DNA of 64,000 nt, taken from assembly GCF_007741495.1 (NCBI RefSeq), contig NZ_CP036262.1:1364001-1428000 (forward strand). Direction: 5' to 3'. Each line of letters begins with the position of its first letter. Position 1 is the first letter of the stretch. Below the pieces are notes generated by a model, which did no database searches, was not told the DNA's origin, and saw only the letters and a list, made by a program, of their open reading frames with translations. The DNA comes from Roseimaritima multifibrata. GTDB lineage: Bacteria; Planctomycetota; Planctomycetia; Pirellulales; Pirellulaceae. Both the position numbers and the translations under genes were made by a program. This document shows, piece by piece, positions 42,822 to 51,336 of the stretch.

Positions 42822-43829
42822 TTAAGCGCCCTCGCCACTGGAATCGGCTGAATCACTACTCTTCTTGTTCGACTCATTCGATCCGTCGGTTTCGGAAGCC
42901 GTCGACAAGCGACGAGCTCCAGGGCGGGATTCGCTTTCGCGAACGATATTGAGGAATAGGTCCTCCATCGTTGCGGTCGGATTATCGATCGATTCCAGTT
43001 TGCCACCGTGACGCTGAATCAGTTCTTTGATTTCGGTCTTGGCTTCTTCGGTCAGTCCGCGAGCGTGAACCTCGGTAACGTCTTGAACCTTCAGCAAATC
43101 GCTGACGCGGCCCATTTCTTTCAGTTCACCTTGGTGCAGAATCGCGACGCGGTCACAAACGTCTTGGACGTCGGCCAGTTGGTGGCTGCACAGCAGGATC
43201 GTTTTCCCTTGGTCGCGAAGACTAAGGATCAAATCCTTCATCTCTCGCGTTCCGATCGGGTCCAAGCCGGTGGTCGGTTCGTCCAGCATGATCAGGTCAG
43301 GGTCGTTGATCAGAGCCTGAGCCAACCCGACGCGTCGAGTCATCCCTTTGGAGTATTCGCGAAGCTGACGATGGCGAGCCGATTCCAGCCCCACCAACTT
43401 GATCAGTTCGCTGACCCGTTTCTTTCGCTCGGCCGCCGACATATTGAACAACCGGCCGTAGAAATCAAGCGTTTCTTCAGCGGTCAAAAATTTATAGAGG
43501 TAGGATTCTTCCGGCAGGTAGCCGATCCGTTCGTTCTTGCTGGTCTCGGTGGCGTCCTTGTCAAAGACCAGAACCCTTCCGCTGGTGGGGAATAGCAGGC
43601 CCAGGATCAGCTTGATCGTGGTCGATTTACCACTGCCGTTTGGTCCCAAAAGTCCAAAGATTTCACCTTTTTGGACCTCGATATCCAAACTTTTTAGCGC
43701 ATGGACCTTCTTCCGGCCCCAGAAGTCCCGGTATATCTTGCTCAGGTTACGTGTTTCAATCACCACTTCGCGACTGGTAGCGGTTGATTGGGAGGATTCT
43801 GCGACGGAGGATGCTTGTTCAGTCTCCAC
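42822..43829 (-). CDS. ABC transporter ATP-binding protein
   Basis: 335 residues. Walker A is GPNGSGKST (62-70), Q-loop region YLPEESYLY, signature [15 protein letters not shown], Walker [14 protein letters not shown] and switch His in LLCSHQL. A C-terminal ~90-residue extension ([20 protein letters not shown], and a Ser/Asn/Lys tail) is typical of the NatA/CcmA-like ATPases that pair with ABC-2 permeases. It drives the transporter encoded by the next gene and is first in the three-gene operon. Confidence 0.93.
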   Translation of the reverse strand: METEQASSVAESSQSTATSREVVIETRNLSKIYRDFWGRKKVHALKSLDIEVQKGEIFGLLGPNGSGKSTTIKLILGLLFPTSGRVLVFDKDATETSKNERIGYLPEESYLYKFLTAEETLDFYGRLFNMSAAERKKRVSELIKLVGLESARHRQLREYSKGMTRRVGLAQALINDPDLIMLDEPTTGLDPIGTREMKDLILSLRDQGKTILLCSHQLADVQDVCDRVAILHQGELKEMGRVSDLLKVQDVTEVHARGLTEEAKTEIKELIQRHGGKLESIDNPTATMEDLFLNIVRESESRPGARRLSTASETDGSNESNKKSSDSADSSGEGA

Positions 43830-43930
43830 GGCGACTCTTTCCGCGGTTGGCGATAGAGAGACAATGACAAAAAAAGAATAGACTCATGCGATGATACGCT
43901 GCGGCAGGCCGGACGGTTCGGTCCCTGGTC

Positions 43931-45442
43931 GTGGAACGTTGTGCTCTTTTTCTACCTTTCGTTTGCCCAGCCAAGGCGTCCCTGAAATTGTCCGAAGAAT
44001 CGCAGCCTTTTGGCCCCCCGGCCCCCCATGATCCAGAGCTCCAGAAAGCGATGGAGTACCTGTATGGGCAGATTAATTATGAACGAGTGGCCAATCCTGG
44101 GCATCCGTTCCGGTTGGCCCGAATGCGCAGTTTGCTGAACCAGCTGGGAAATCCCGACCGTGACCTGGTGATTGTCCATATCGGTGGGACCAAGGGGAAA
44201 GGGAGCACGTCGACGATGGTCGCCGCCATGCTGACGTCCGGAGGTGTCCGCACCGGTCTGTACACATCGCCCCACTTAAATCAGCTGGGGGAGCGATTTC
44301 GAGTCGATGGAAAGCCCTGTGCGGGGCCCGAATTGGTCTCGCTGGTCGCCGCTGTGCGAGAGGCCGCTGAGCGGCTGGAACGAGACGGCAAGGGAGCGGT
44401 GACGTTCTTCGAGCTGACAACGGCGATTGGATTGCTGCACTTTAAGCGTAGCGGTTGCCGGGCGGCCGTCCTGGAGGTTGGCCTGGGAGGGCGGCTGGAT
44501 AGCACAAACGTCTGTACGCCTGAAATCACCGCTCTCACCTCGGTCGGCCTGGACCATCAGCATATCCTGGGGGAACGCGTCGAGCAGATCGCGTTGGAAA
44601 AAGCAGGGATTTTCAAGGCTGGTATCCCGGCGATCAGTGGAGTCGCATCCGGTCCGGCCGCGGATGTCATTCATCAGGTGGCAGAGAGTGTCGGAGCCCC
44701 GCTGTTCGTCCGCGAGCGAGATTTTAAGGTGACGGAACAGGGGAAAGCCAAGGATTGGGGGATCCTGTTCGATTATTCATCAAAACTTGAGGGGGGAATC
44801 GACCGGAGTTCCTGGAGTCTCCCGCTGGAAGGGGCACATCAAGCCGAAAACGCAGCGGTAGCCTTGGCAATCGTGGATGCCCTGGCCGCCAAAGGAAGCG
44901 TGTCCGTTTCCTTGGAAGATCAGCGATCGGGGTTGGAAAACGTCTTCTGCCCGGCTCGGATCGAGCGATTTCAGGGGAGCCCGACGGTGCTGCTGGATGC
45001 GGCTCACAATGATGATTCCGTCGCTGCATTGGTGCAGGTCATTGAACGAAGACGCGGCGGACGACGCGTCGCGGTCCTGTTTGGCACCAGCCAGGACAAA
45101 GACGCGACAGCTCAGCTAAAACGGTTGCTGCCCGTCTGTGAAAATCTGGTGATCACTCGCTTTCACGAGAATCCTCGTTGGCAAAATCCGGAAAAATTGC
45201 TCGCCATTTGCGAGGAATTAGCGTCGGAGAATGCCGCCCAGGGGGATTCCGGCGAAATCGTATCGTCTCATTGGGTTCGGCAGGACGATCCGGTCACGGG
45301 GCTGGCTTTAGCCAGTCAATTAGCAGGTCCCGACGGATTGGTCGTCGTGTGTGGCTCCTTTTTCCTCGCCGCAGAGCTGCGTCCGCTGCTGGTGAGCGGT
45401 AGGTCTCAAAACGTCCCAGCCCGCGGCATCCGCGAAGGATAG
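43931..45442 (+). CDS. folC: Folylpolyglutamate synthase / dihydrofolate synthase
   Basis: About 480-503 residues. The P-loop is VIVHIGGTKGKGST, followed by the Mur-ligase-like motifs GLYTSPHLNQLGERFRVDG, FFELTTAIGLLHF, AVLEVGLGGRLDSTNV, TSVGLDHQHILG and, in the C-terminal domain, VLLDAAHNDDS. It adds glutamate to dihydropteroate and/or folates using ATP. The GTG at 43931 is the longest start; a TTG at 43988 would remove an odd hydrophobic leader and is equally likely, since family proteins begin shortly before EYLYGQINYE. It is divergent from the ABC operon. Confidence 0.93.
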   Translation: MERCALFLPFVCPAKASLKLSEESQPFGPPAPHDPELQKAMEYLYGQINYERVANPGHPFRLARMRSLLNQLGNPDRDLVIVHIGGTKGKGSTSTMVAAMLTSGGVRTGLYTSPHLNQLGERFRVDGKPCAGPELVSLVAAVREAAERLERDGKGAVTFFELTTAIGLLHFKRSGCRAAVLEVGLGGRLDSTNVCTPEITALTSVGLDHQHILGERVEQIALEKAGIFKAGIPAISGVASGPAADVIHQVAESVGAPLFVRERDFKVTEQGKAKDWGILFDYSSKLEGGIDRSSWSLPLEGAHQAENAAVALAIVDALAAKGSVSVSLEDQRSGLENVFCPARIERFQGSPTVLLDAAHNDDSVAALVQVIERRRGGRRVAVLFGTSQDKDATAQLKRLLPVCENLVITRFHENPRWQNPEKLLAICEELASENAAQGDSGEIVSSHWVRQDDPVTGLALASQLAGPDGLVVVCGSFFLAAELRPLLVSGRSQNVPARGIREG

Positions 45443-46695
45443 CGGATCGTTTTTTGTAGCCTTTCGCGGGGGGGGAGGATGGCGGTGTCGTAGCTCCGCT
45501 TTTCGTAGCTCCGCCTCTCGGGACGTGCGATTTATAGGTGAAGTAAGTCTGGCTCCCCTCGCCCTCAAAACAAGCTCGTTTAAAACAGGTTTGATACTGA
45601 ATCAACGGTTCGCCAGCTAATTCAATTAAGTACGATTCAAAAGCTTGTTTTGGGGGAGAGGGGCTGGGGGAGAGGGGCCGACAGCGTTGGGCAAGGCGTT
45701 GCATAATCGCTTGGAATCCGAAGCGTTAAACGCGTCTTCGCTGCAAAATCGCCGCCTGGTAATCTCCCCCTCTCCCCCCAGCCCCTCTCCCCCAAGCAAG
45801 CTCCACTAAATCAAACAAAGAGGCAGAGATCACGCAATGAGCTAGCAGAGATTTCTTCCGCGCCAAAGAGCTCGCTTAGGGGCGAGGGGAGCCAGACTTA
45901 CTTCATTTATAAATCGCACGTCCCCCGAGGCGGAGAGATCAGTAAGCACGAGTCTCGGAGAGACTCTGCTACGGGCCAATGCAGTGCCGTGGATGGCGGT
46001 GACGCAGCTCCGCTTTTCGTAGCTCTGCCTCTCCGAGGCGGAGAACCCAGCGCACACGCTTCTTTCTGTGCGTTTGTTCATGCTTTTGGTTTTTGACGCC
46101 CGGAAAGTTTGTTCCCTTTCGCTCTGCGAACGACGCATTCTGAGGGGGGGGCGTTCTTTCCCGGAGCGAAAGGCGACAATTTTGGTTTGGGGGGCTAAAT
46201 CGACTGCCTGCTTGGGCTCGGTTGCCAACCGTCCTCCCCGATGCGAGAAAATTTCTTTGGGGACCAACTGGCGGGAATTGTTGGTTTCCCCTCCGCTAGC
46301 ATTAAAAACCTTTGGATCCTCGCGGCAATCTCAGTTGACCCGAGGGGCGTCGTCGATATTCTGGAGTTTCCACGAAGGGGTAAGTCGAAAACGACACCAG
46401 TGCATAAGCCTTTTGCTTGCAATAGGTTAGTGCAATGGGCGCCCTCCGCGAGTCCGCCTTGTGTGGATCCAGTATTACCAGCCTGCGGCCACGGGCTGTT
46501 CGTGCCAGAGTCGGCTGAGCCGATTCGAGGGATTCACAGTTCTGGCACATGACGTGCCAGTCTGCGGCGGCACCTTTCCCTCCCAAACGGGAAAAAGGTG
46601 CAGGCTGATGACCGTTGCAGGGCACAGGGAAGTGTCCTGGTCAGGCTTTGCTACCTGCGAAGTTTCGCTTCCTTCATCGGGAGTGAGGCTGCGGC
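45443..46695. other. Long non-coding stretch rich in repeats
   Basis: 1.25 kb without a convincing gene. Left part: the large inverted repeat described separately, with scattered GTAGCTCCGC and CTCCGAGGCGGAG motifs near 45491, 45920 and 46000-46045. Right part (46100-46690): no structure beyond a short palindrome near 46485-46550 (CAGAGTCGGCTGA / AGTTCTGGCAC region). Several frames are open but none looks like protein. Confidence 0.5.
45511..45935. repeat. ~425-bp nested inverted repeat
   Basis: The outer arms 45511-45565 and 45878-45935 pair over CCGCCTCTCGGGACGTGCGA, TTTATAGGTGAAGTAAGTCT and GGCTCCCCTCGCCC. The inner arms 45642-45678 and 45763-45801 pair over GCTTGTTTTGGGGGAGAGG and GGCTGGGGGAGAGG. 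It could form a very long stem with a ~80-base loop. Confidence 0.85.
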
Positions 46696-47955
46696 TCAGG
46701 CCTGGGCGACGGAGAGCGGGTTGGGGCCGAGGGTCACGATGCGGAAATTGGTTGGCGGATGTTCGTTCCAGTAGCGGACGATATCGTCGCTGGTGATCGA
46801 TTCAATTCGGTCTTCCAGCTCCTGTGCTGGCATGACTCGACCAAGGTGGTACCAGTCACTGACCATCGATGAAGCCCGCGACGCACTTGATTCTTGCTCC
46901 ATGATCAAGTTGCTTTGGACGCGAACCTTTAAGCGTCGCAGTTCGTCCTCGTCGACTCCGTCGACAATCGCTTTGATTTCTCGCAGGGTGACATCAAGCG
47001 TTTCTTGAGCGCGTTCGACGGTCGTTCCCGCATACCCAAAAACGCCGCCGATTCCTTTTAGCGAATGGCAACCGGCCGAAACGGAGTAACACAGTCCACG
47101 CTGCTCACGAACACGGTCGAACAATCGGCTGCTCATCCCGTCGCTCAGAACCCCCATCCCAGCTCGCAAAGCAAAATAGTCTTTGTGCCCAAAGGAAACC
47201 GCTGGATAAGCGAACGCGATATGGGTTTGTTGCGAAGCGTGTTGCAGGTGTTTGTAGAGCGCTGGCGGAGTTTCTTGTGGGGGAATCGGTTGCGGTGGTT
47301 TGGATTGCCAATCGCCCCACAGCCGTTCGACCTGTTCCAGCGTTTTGTCCCAATCAAAGTTCCCCGCGATCGCCAAGATCGCTCCGGAGGACTGATAGAA
47401 CTGAGTGTAGAAGTTCCGGATATGATCGGAGGTGACCGCGGTCAGTCCCTTTTCGGACCCGTAGATGCTTCTTCCTAGCAGCGGGCCATAGTGCAAGGTT
47501 TTCAGCAATGTCATCACACGCTGAGTCGGTTCATCACTGATCGCGTGCAGTTCTTGCAGGGCGACCGCTTGAGCGTCTTCCAGTTGGTCCGCAGGGAGAT
47601 GCGGCCGGCGGGAAACATCGGCATAGATCTCCAACGCCGAATCAAGCGAGTCGGCTGGCATCGCCGCTCCAAAGGAGACGTGTGCGGTGGAAACGCCGGC
47701 CGATCGATCCATCCCCAAGTGATCTTGAACGGCAGCTAGGTCCCGGCTGTTACGGCTGCCCGCTCCACGCTGAACCATTTCGCAGACGAGGCCCGACAAT
47801 CCAGCCAAATGCTCTGTTTCTCGCTGGACTCCGGCAGGTAAGCAAAGCGAAAACGCTGCGGTTCGAAGCCAGGGCATAGGCTCACCCAACAGCGTCAACC
47901 CATTCTCGAAAACGTGGGATCGAGTGTGTGACGAGGAGTCAGTCGATGAGATCAA
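46696..47955 (-). CDS. M16-family peptidase homologue lacking the zinc motif
   Basis: 419 residues with the two tandem M16 domains of processing-peptidase-like proteins (HVFENGLTLLGEPMP, GNFDWDKTLEQVERL, SSRLFDRVREQRGLCYSVSA). At the HxxEH position it reads GLVCE (55-59, within AGLSGLVCEMVQRGA), so all three zinc-site residues are missing, while the C-terminal R...Y substrate-positioning pair is kept. Such proteins act as the non-catalytic partner of an active M16 subunit (as in mitochondrial MPP-alpha). No active partner gene is in the window. Cytosolic; no signal peptide. Confidence 0.82.
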   Translation of the reverse strand: MISSTDSSSHTRSHVFENGLTLLGEPMPWLRTAAFSLCLPAGVQRETEHLAGLSGLVCEMVQRGAGSRNSRDLAAVQDHLGMDRSAGVSTAHVSFGAAMPADSLDSALEIYADVSRRPHLPADQLEDAQAVALQELHAISDEPTQRVMTLLKTLHYGPLLGRSIYGSEKGLTAVTSDHIRNFYTQFYQSSGAILAIAGNFDWDKTLEQVERLWGDWQSKPPQPIPPQETPPALYKHLQHASQQTHIAFAYPAVSFGHKDYFALRAGMGVLSDGMSSRLFDRVREQRGLCYSVSAGCHSLKGIGGVFGYAGTTVERAQETLDVTLREIKAIVDGVDEDELRRLKVRVQSNLIMEQESSASRASSMVSDWYHLGRVMPAQELEDRIESITSDDIVRYWNEHPPTNFRIVTLGPNPLSVAQA

Positions 47956-48108
47956 GAGAGCGCCTTTCGTGCAATCATTAATGCAATTCGGTGCTATGGC
48001 AAAGCAATACCGTAGATAGATGAAGCCTGACTATATCTGCCAATAGAGGTTGGTTCCATAGCCTGGGATAGATGGTAGTCGCGGCAAGGAATTTTCGTTC
48101 CCACCTTC

Positions 48109-48187
48109 TTAGCGGAACGGCGCAAGCCGTCCGGCCTTTTGCACGCAGGGGCTGTCGACGGGCCGGAGGGCTCGCGTCCTGCCGCTA
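48109..48187. repeat. REP-like palindrome
   Basis: TTAGCGGAACGGCGCAAGCC + GTCCGGCC pairs with GGGCCGGAGGGCTCGCGTCC + TGCCGCTA around a 24-base loop. Same family as 21838-21889 (shared TTAGCGG...CGCAAGCC). The rest of 47956-48231 is empty. Confidence 0.75.
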
Positions 48188-48231
48188 GGAATTAGGAATT
48201 CTCTTCGCGATACGCGACGCCTTGCTTTGGG

Positions 48232-49290
48232 CTACTCAAAAAGCTGCATTTGGCCGTCGGTGCTGGGACGCTGGAAATGTTTGGTTTCCAGGCTGGGCAA
48301 TCGCCGCGGCAATTCCAGCTTTTTGCTCATCGCGTTAAACAAGGCCCGGATCTGTTGGGCGACGACTCCGCTGCCAAACATGCGTTGATTGAATTCCGAG
48401 CGATTCAGTTTGCCTTCACGCGTTTGCTCGATTCGCCCCAGAATTTTTTCAGCCGCATCGGGAAAGGTTCTTTCCAACCATTCCACAAATACTGGTTCCA
48501 CGGTGAGTGGTAACCGCAGAAGCGTATAATTGGCCGCGGTCGCTCCGGCTTTCTTTGCGGCTTCCAGTACCGGGCGAATCTGGTCGTCGTTTAATCCAGG
48601 GATCATGGGCGCAACCATCACGCCGACCGGGATCCCCGCCGCAGTCAGTTCTTCCATTGCCCTTAGCCTGGCCAGCGGCGTACTGGTGCGTGGTTCCATT
48701 TTTCGCGCCAGTTCGGCATCCAGCGAATTGATCGATAGGAATACTTTGGCCAATCCTTTGGCTGCTAAGGGGCCCAGCAAATCGATGTCTCGAGTCACAA
48801 GTGCGTTTTTTGTGATGATCCCGATCGGCTGTTGGAATTCGGCAGCGACCTGTAAACATTGTCGGGTGAGCTGGAATTCGCGTTCGGCCGGTTGGTAACA
48901 GTCCGTGACGCCGGAGAAGACGATCGGGGCAGGTTCCCAGGCCTTGCGCATCAAGAAGCTGCGAAGCAGGCTAGCCGCCTCTTTCTTCACGATGATCTTG
49001 GTTTCAAAATCAAGCCCCGCGTTTAGGCCGAGGTACTCGTGAGTCGGTCGAGCGTAGCAATAGGAACAAGCATGCACGCAGCCTCGGTACGGATTCAGGC
49101 TGTACTGAAAAGAAATGTCGGGAGAATTGTTCTTGGAAACAATGCTCTGCGAATCATCGGGAAGGTATTCAATCGGGCGGCGAAGATGGTTCGCATGATG
49201 CGGATCCTCTTCGTGTAATTGTTCGAAGTCCGATTCGGTATGGATGCTATGAAAACGGTTGGGTGGATCAATGTTCGAACCATGACGCAT
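48232..49290 (-). CDS. PA0069-family radical SAM protein
   Basis: 352 residues. The [4Fe-4S] motif is CVHACSYCYA (Cys71, Cys75, Cys78), preceded by the family phrase FQYSLNPYRGC and followed by PTHEYLGLNAGLDFETKIIV. The TIM-barrel core has VFSGVTDCYQPAE, GIITKNALVTRD and VMVAPMIPGLND. It is a SplB-like radical SAM enzyme of unknown substrate; PA0069 is the usual family name. It starts 11 bases after the stop of the large 640-residue gene, so the two are probably one transcription unit. Confidence 0.9.
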   Translation of the reverse strand: MRHGSNIDPPNRFHSIHTESDFEQLHEEDPHHANHLRRPIEYLPDDSQSIVSKNNSPDISFQYSLNPYRGCVHACSYCYARPTHEYLGLNAGLDFETKIIVKKEAASLLRSFLMRKAWEPAPIVFSGVTDCYQPAEREFQLTRQCLQVAAEFQQPIGIITKNALVTRDIDLLGPLAAKGLAKVFLSINSLDAELARKMEPRTSTPLARLRAMEELTAAGIPVGVMVAPMIPGLNDDQIRPVLEAAKKAGATAANYTLLRLPLTVEPVFVEWLERTFPDAAEKILGRIEQTREGKLNRSEFNQRMFGSGVVAQQIRALFNAMSKKLELPRRLPSLETKHFQRPSTDGQMQLFE

Positions 49291-49301
49291 GAAATCCGTC
49301 C

Positions 49302-51224
49302 TTAGGCTTTTCGAATAAAGTCCGCTGCGTAACTGCGAACTTCGGTTCCATTAAGAACGTGGACCATGCGTAATTGTTGCACTTCGACACTACTGAAACT
49401 GGCAAGGGGAACGTGGACCAGTTGCTTTTTGTAGCGTCGTGCTAGCCGTCGCCAGCCCGCTCCGGGCGGCAGCGAGGAAACCAAGGCGATCTGTTTTCCA
49501 CGTCCGTACATACAAGCGGCCGCTAACAGGCGTTCTTCAACGGAATCGACAAAGTCCAGTCGGGGATCGGTCCAGATATCGGGGATAACCATCGGCGGGA
49601 AAAGGAATAGGGCACCTCCGTACACACTCAATCCGATTCCTGGGCCGACCATTTCCTGGCGGAAATCGGTTGCGTAAAAGGCCATCGTCGATTCGTTGTC
49701 GTTTTCCGCAAACCACGTTGTTCGCCACGGGTAGTCGCGCGGATCTGCAGGGCTGTCAAACAGCATCACGCAAGCATCCAGTTGCCCTCGGGTGGGCGGG
49801 TTCACGCGAACGTAAATCTGTTTGTCGTACCAGTGACGGAGCGTGTCACGAATGTCGATCCCGTCTTTGACGCTGGTCGTGAATTTTTCGGTGCGAGCAA
49901 GGTCGTTGCCGATGATCGCATGCGCGCGGTCAAAGATCCTTGCTCGAAAATTTTCGATGCGAACGTCTTCCGGAGGGAAACTGCATTGCCGAAACGGGTT
50001 CCACGAAAACTTCCACTTGTCCGATTCCTCGCGAGTCGGACGCCGCTGCAGTTGCATGGTGCGCCACAATGCTGCGGGACCCGGCAAGCGATTGACCAAA
50101 TCATGGACTTCGCCATCGGGAAAGCGAACTTGGTCGATTCCTAGAACCACCGATTCACCGGTTGGCGGTCTGGAAAAGGGATATTCGCTCGCTTGTTCGA
50201 CCACGTGCAAAGCAAACGGGTCGCCAAGGATCTGTTTGGCGGCGGTCAAGATCGTGTAAAGGTCGGGCGTCATGCGTCGCCCCATCAGCGACAGGTTGCG
50301 AATGTATTTGACGCATTGCGAAAGCAGCAGCGGCGTGGTCGGTCGGGCTCGCCTGCCGAATTCTTTGCGGTAAGCGTCACGTCCTGCGAGCAGCAGTTCT
50401 TTCAGCCCATCGATCGATAGGTTTTCGTCGTCCTCTAGTTCCGCACGAGCTCGTTCATATAGCCCGGTGATAAAAGGCAGTTCACCGAACAGGAACGTTA
50501 GCGAACGTGGATCGACGTCGTAACTCTGCGGAGTTTCCACCGCGGCTCCGGGCGTGGTTTCAATTTGGTTCGACTGATAGAGTTCTCGAATCCAAGGCCA
50601 GTGCAGCACGCTGCAGACAAATAGGATGCGCTGATGCTGCTGAGAAAGGATGTGTAGCTGTGCCGCCATGTGAGTCAGGCGGTCACGAGGTTGTCCGTCC
50701 GGGGGGCGCGGAATGCTGGGGAGGATCGCTGCCGCATAACGTTCTGGCGAGACATGTTTTAGTGCAAACGGGTCTGGAAGAATCGCGGTCTGAGGCTGGA
50801 ACGGATCGGTTTCTAGGTCGACGTAGGCCCGCGGGATGTGCTCGCCAAGTGCCGAGCGAATGGCCGTGATGACCGGTTGGCAGGGATCGATCGGGACATA
50901 GCTGTACGGATCGTTTTCTGGTTCTTCCTCTTCCTGCGTTTCCCATTCGGCCGATTCCGACCATTCGGGTTGTGCCCATTGCTGCGGAGAATTGGCAGAG
51001 TACCGTGGCGCTGTTCTCTGGATCACGATCCCCGGTTTCGGCAATCGTAAAACCGCTTCTTCAACCGGTGCGCGAAAGGATTCTGGAAGAGGCAATGCCA
51101 CGCAGTCAAAGCGGTACTCCAACATCCAGCGGCGAACGGCAAGGGAGCACTCGCCGCTACCGTGGGTGACCGGCAGGACTGCGATTCGATCGCCAATCCG
51201 CAATACTTCAGGAATCTCTTTCAT
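49302..51224 (-). CDS. Large protein of unknown function upstream of radical SAM gene
   Basis: 640 residues, no signal peptide or membrane segment. The N-terminal ~70 residues (RIAVLPVTHGSGECSLAVRR, FDCVALPLPES) look like the first strands of a TraB/EreA-like or related alpha/beta domain. Residues ~75-110 are a Glu-rich low-complexity linker, and the middle is helical (LTHMAAQLHILSQQHQRILF). The C-terminal part has beta-rich stretches such as GIDQVRFPDGEVHDLVNR and MVGPGIGLSVYGGALFLFPP. I do not recognise the family. The link to a PA0069-type radical SAM gene by an 11-base gap suggests a shared process. Confidence 0.7.
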   Translation of the reverse strand: MKEIPEVLRIGDRIAVLPVTHGSGECSLAVRRWMLEYRFDCVALPLPESFRAPVEEAVLRLPKPGIVIQRTAPRYSANSPQQWAQPEWSESAEWETQEEEEPENDPYSYVPIDPCQPVITAIRSALGEHIPRAYVDLETDPFQPQTAILPDPFALKHVSPERYAAAILPSIPRPPDGQPRDRLTHMAAQLHILSQQHQRILFVCSVLHWPWIRELYQSNQIETTPGAAVETPQSYDVDPRSLTFLFGELPFITGLYERARAELEDDENLSIDGLKELLLAGRDAYRKEFGRRARPTTPLLLSQCVKYIRNLSLMGRRMTPDLYTILTAAKQILGDPFALHVVEQASEYPFSRPPTGESVVLGIDQVRFPDGEVHDLVNRLPGPAALWRTMQLQRRPTREESDKWKFSWNPFRQCSFPPEDVRIENFRARIFDRAHAIIGNDLARTEKFTTSVKDGIDIRDTLRHWYDKQIYVRVNPPTRGQLDACVMLFDSPADPRDYPWRTTWFAENDNESTMAFYATDFRQEMVGPGIGLSVYGGALFLFPPMVIPDIWTDPRLDFVDSVEERLLAAACMYGRGKQIALVSSLPPGAGWRRLARRYKKQLVHVPLASFSSVEVQQLRMVHVLNGTEVRSYAADFIRKA

Positions 51225-51336
51225 TGCGACCTAATATACCCCGTCAGTGGTTGTAACGTCCGGCATCGAAGGAGACTGCCTGTGAAAAACGAGAAAGCGT
51301 TTCAAAACTTTCTCGCTTGGGAAGCTCCTATCAGGA

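Noticed and set aside
46302-46625. Short frames in the 45.4-46.7 kb gap
   Set aside because: Several overlapping frames on both strands, none with ribosome site or recognisable motif.
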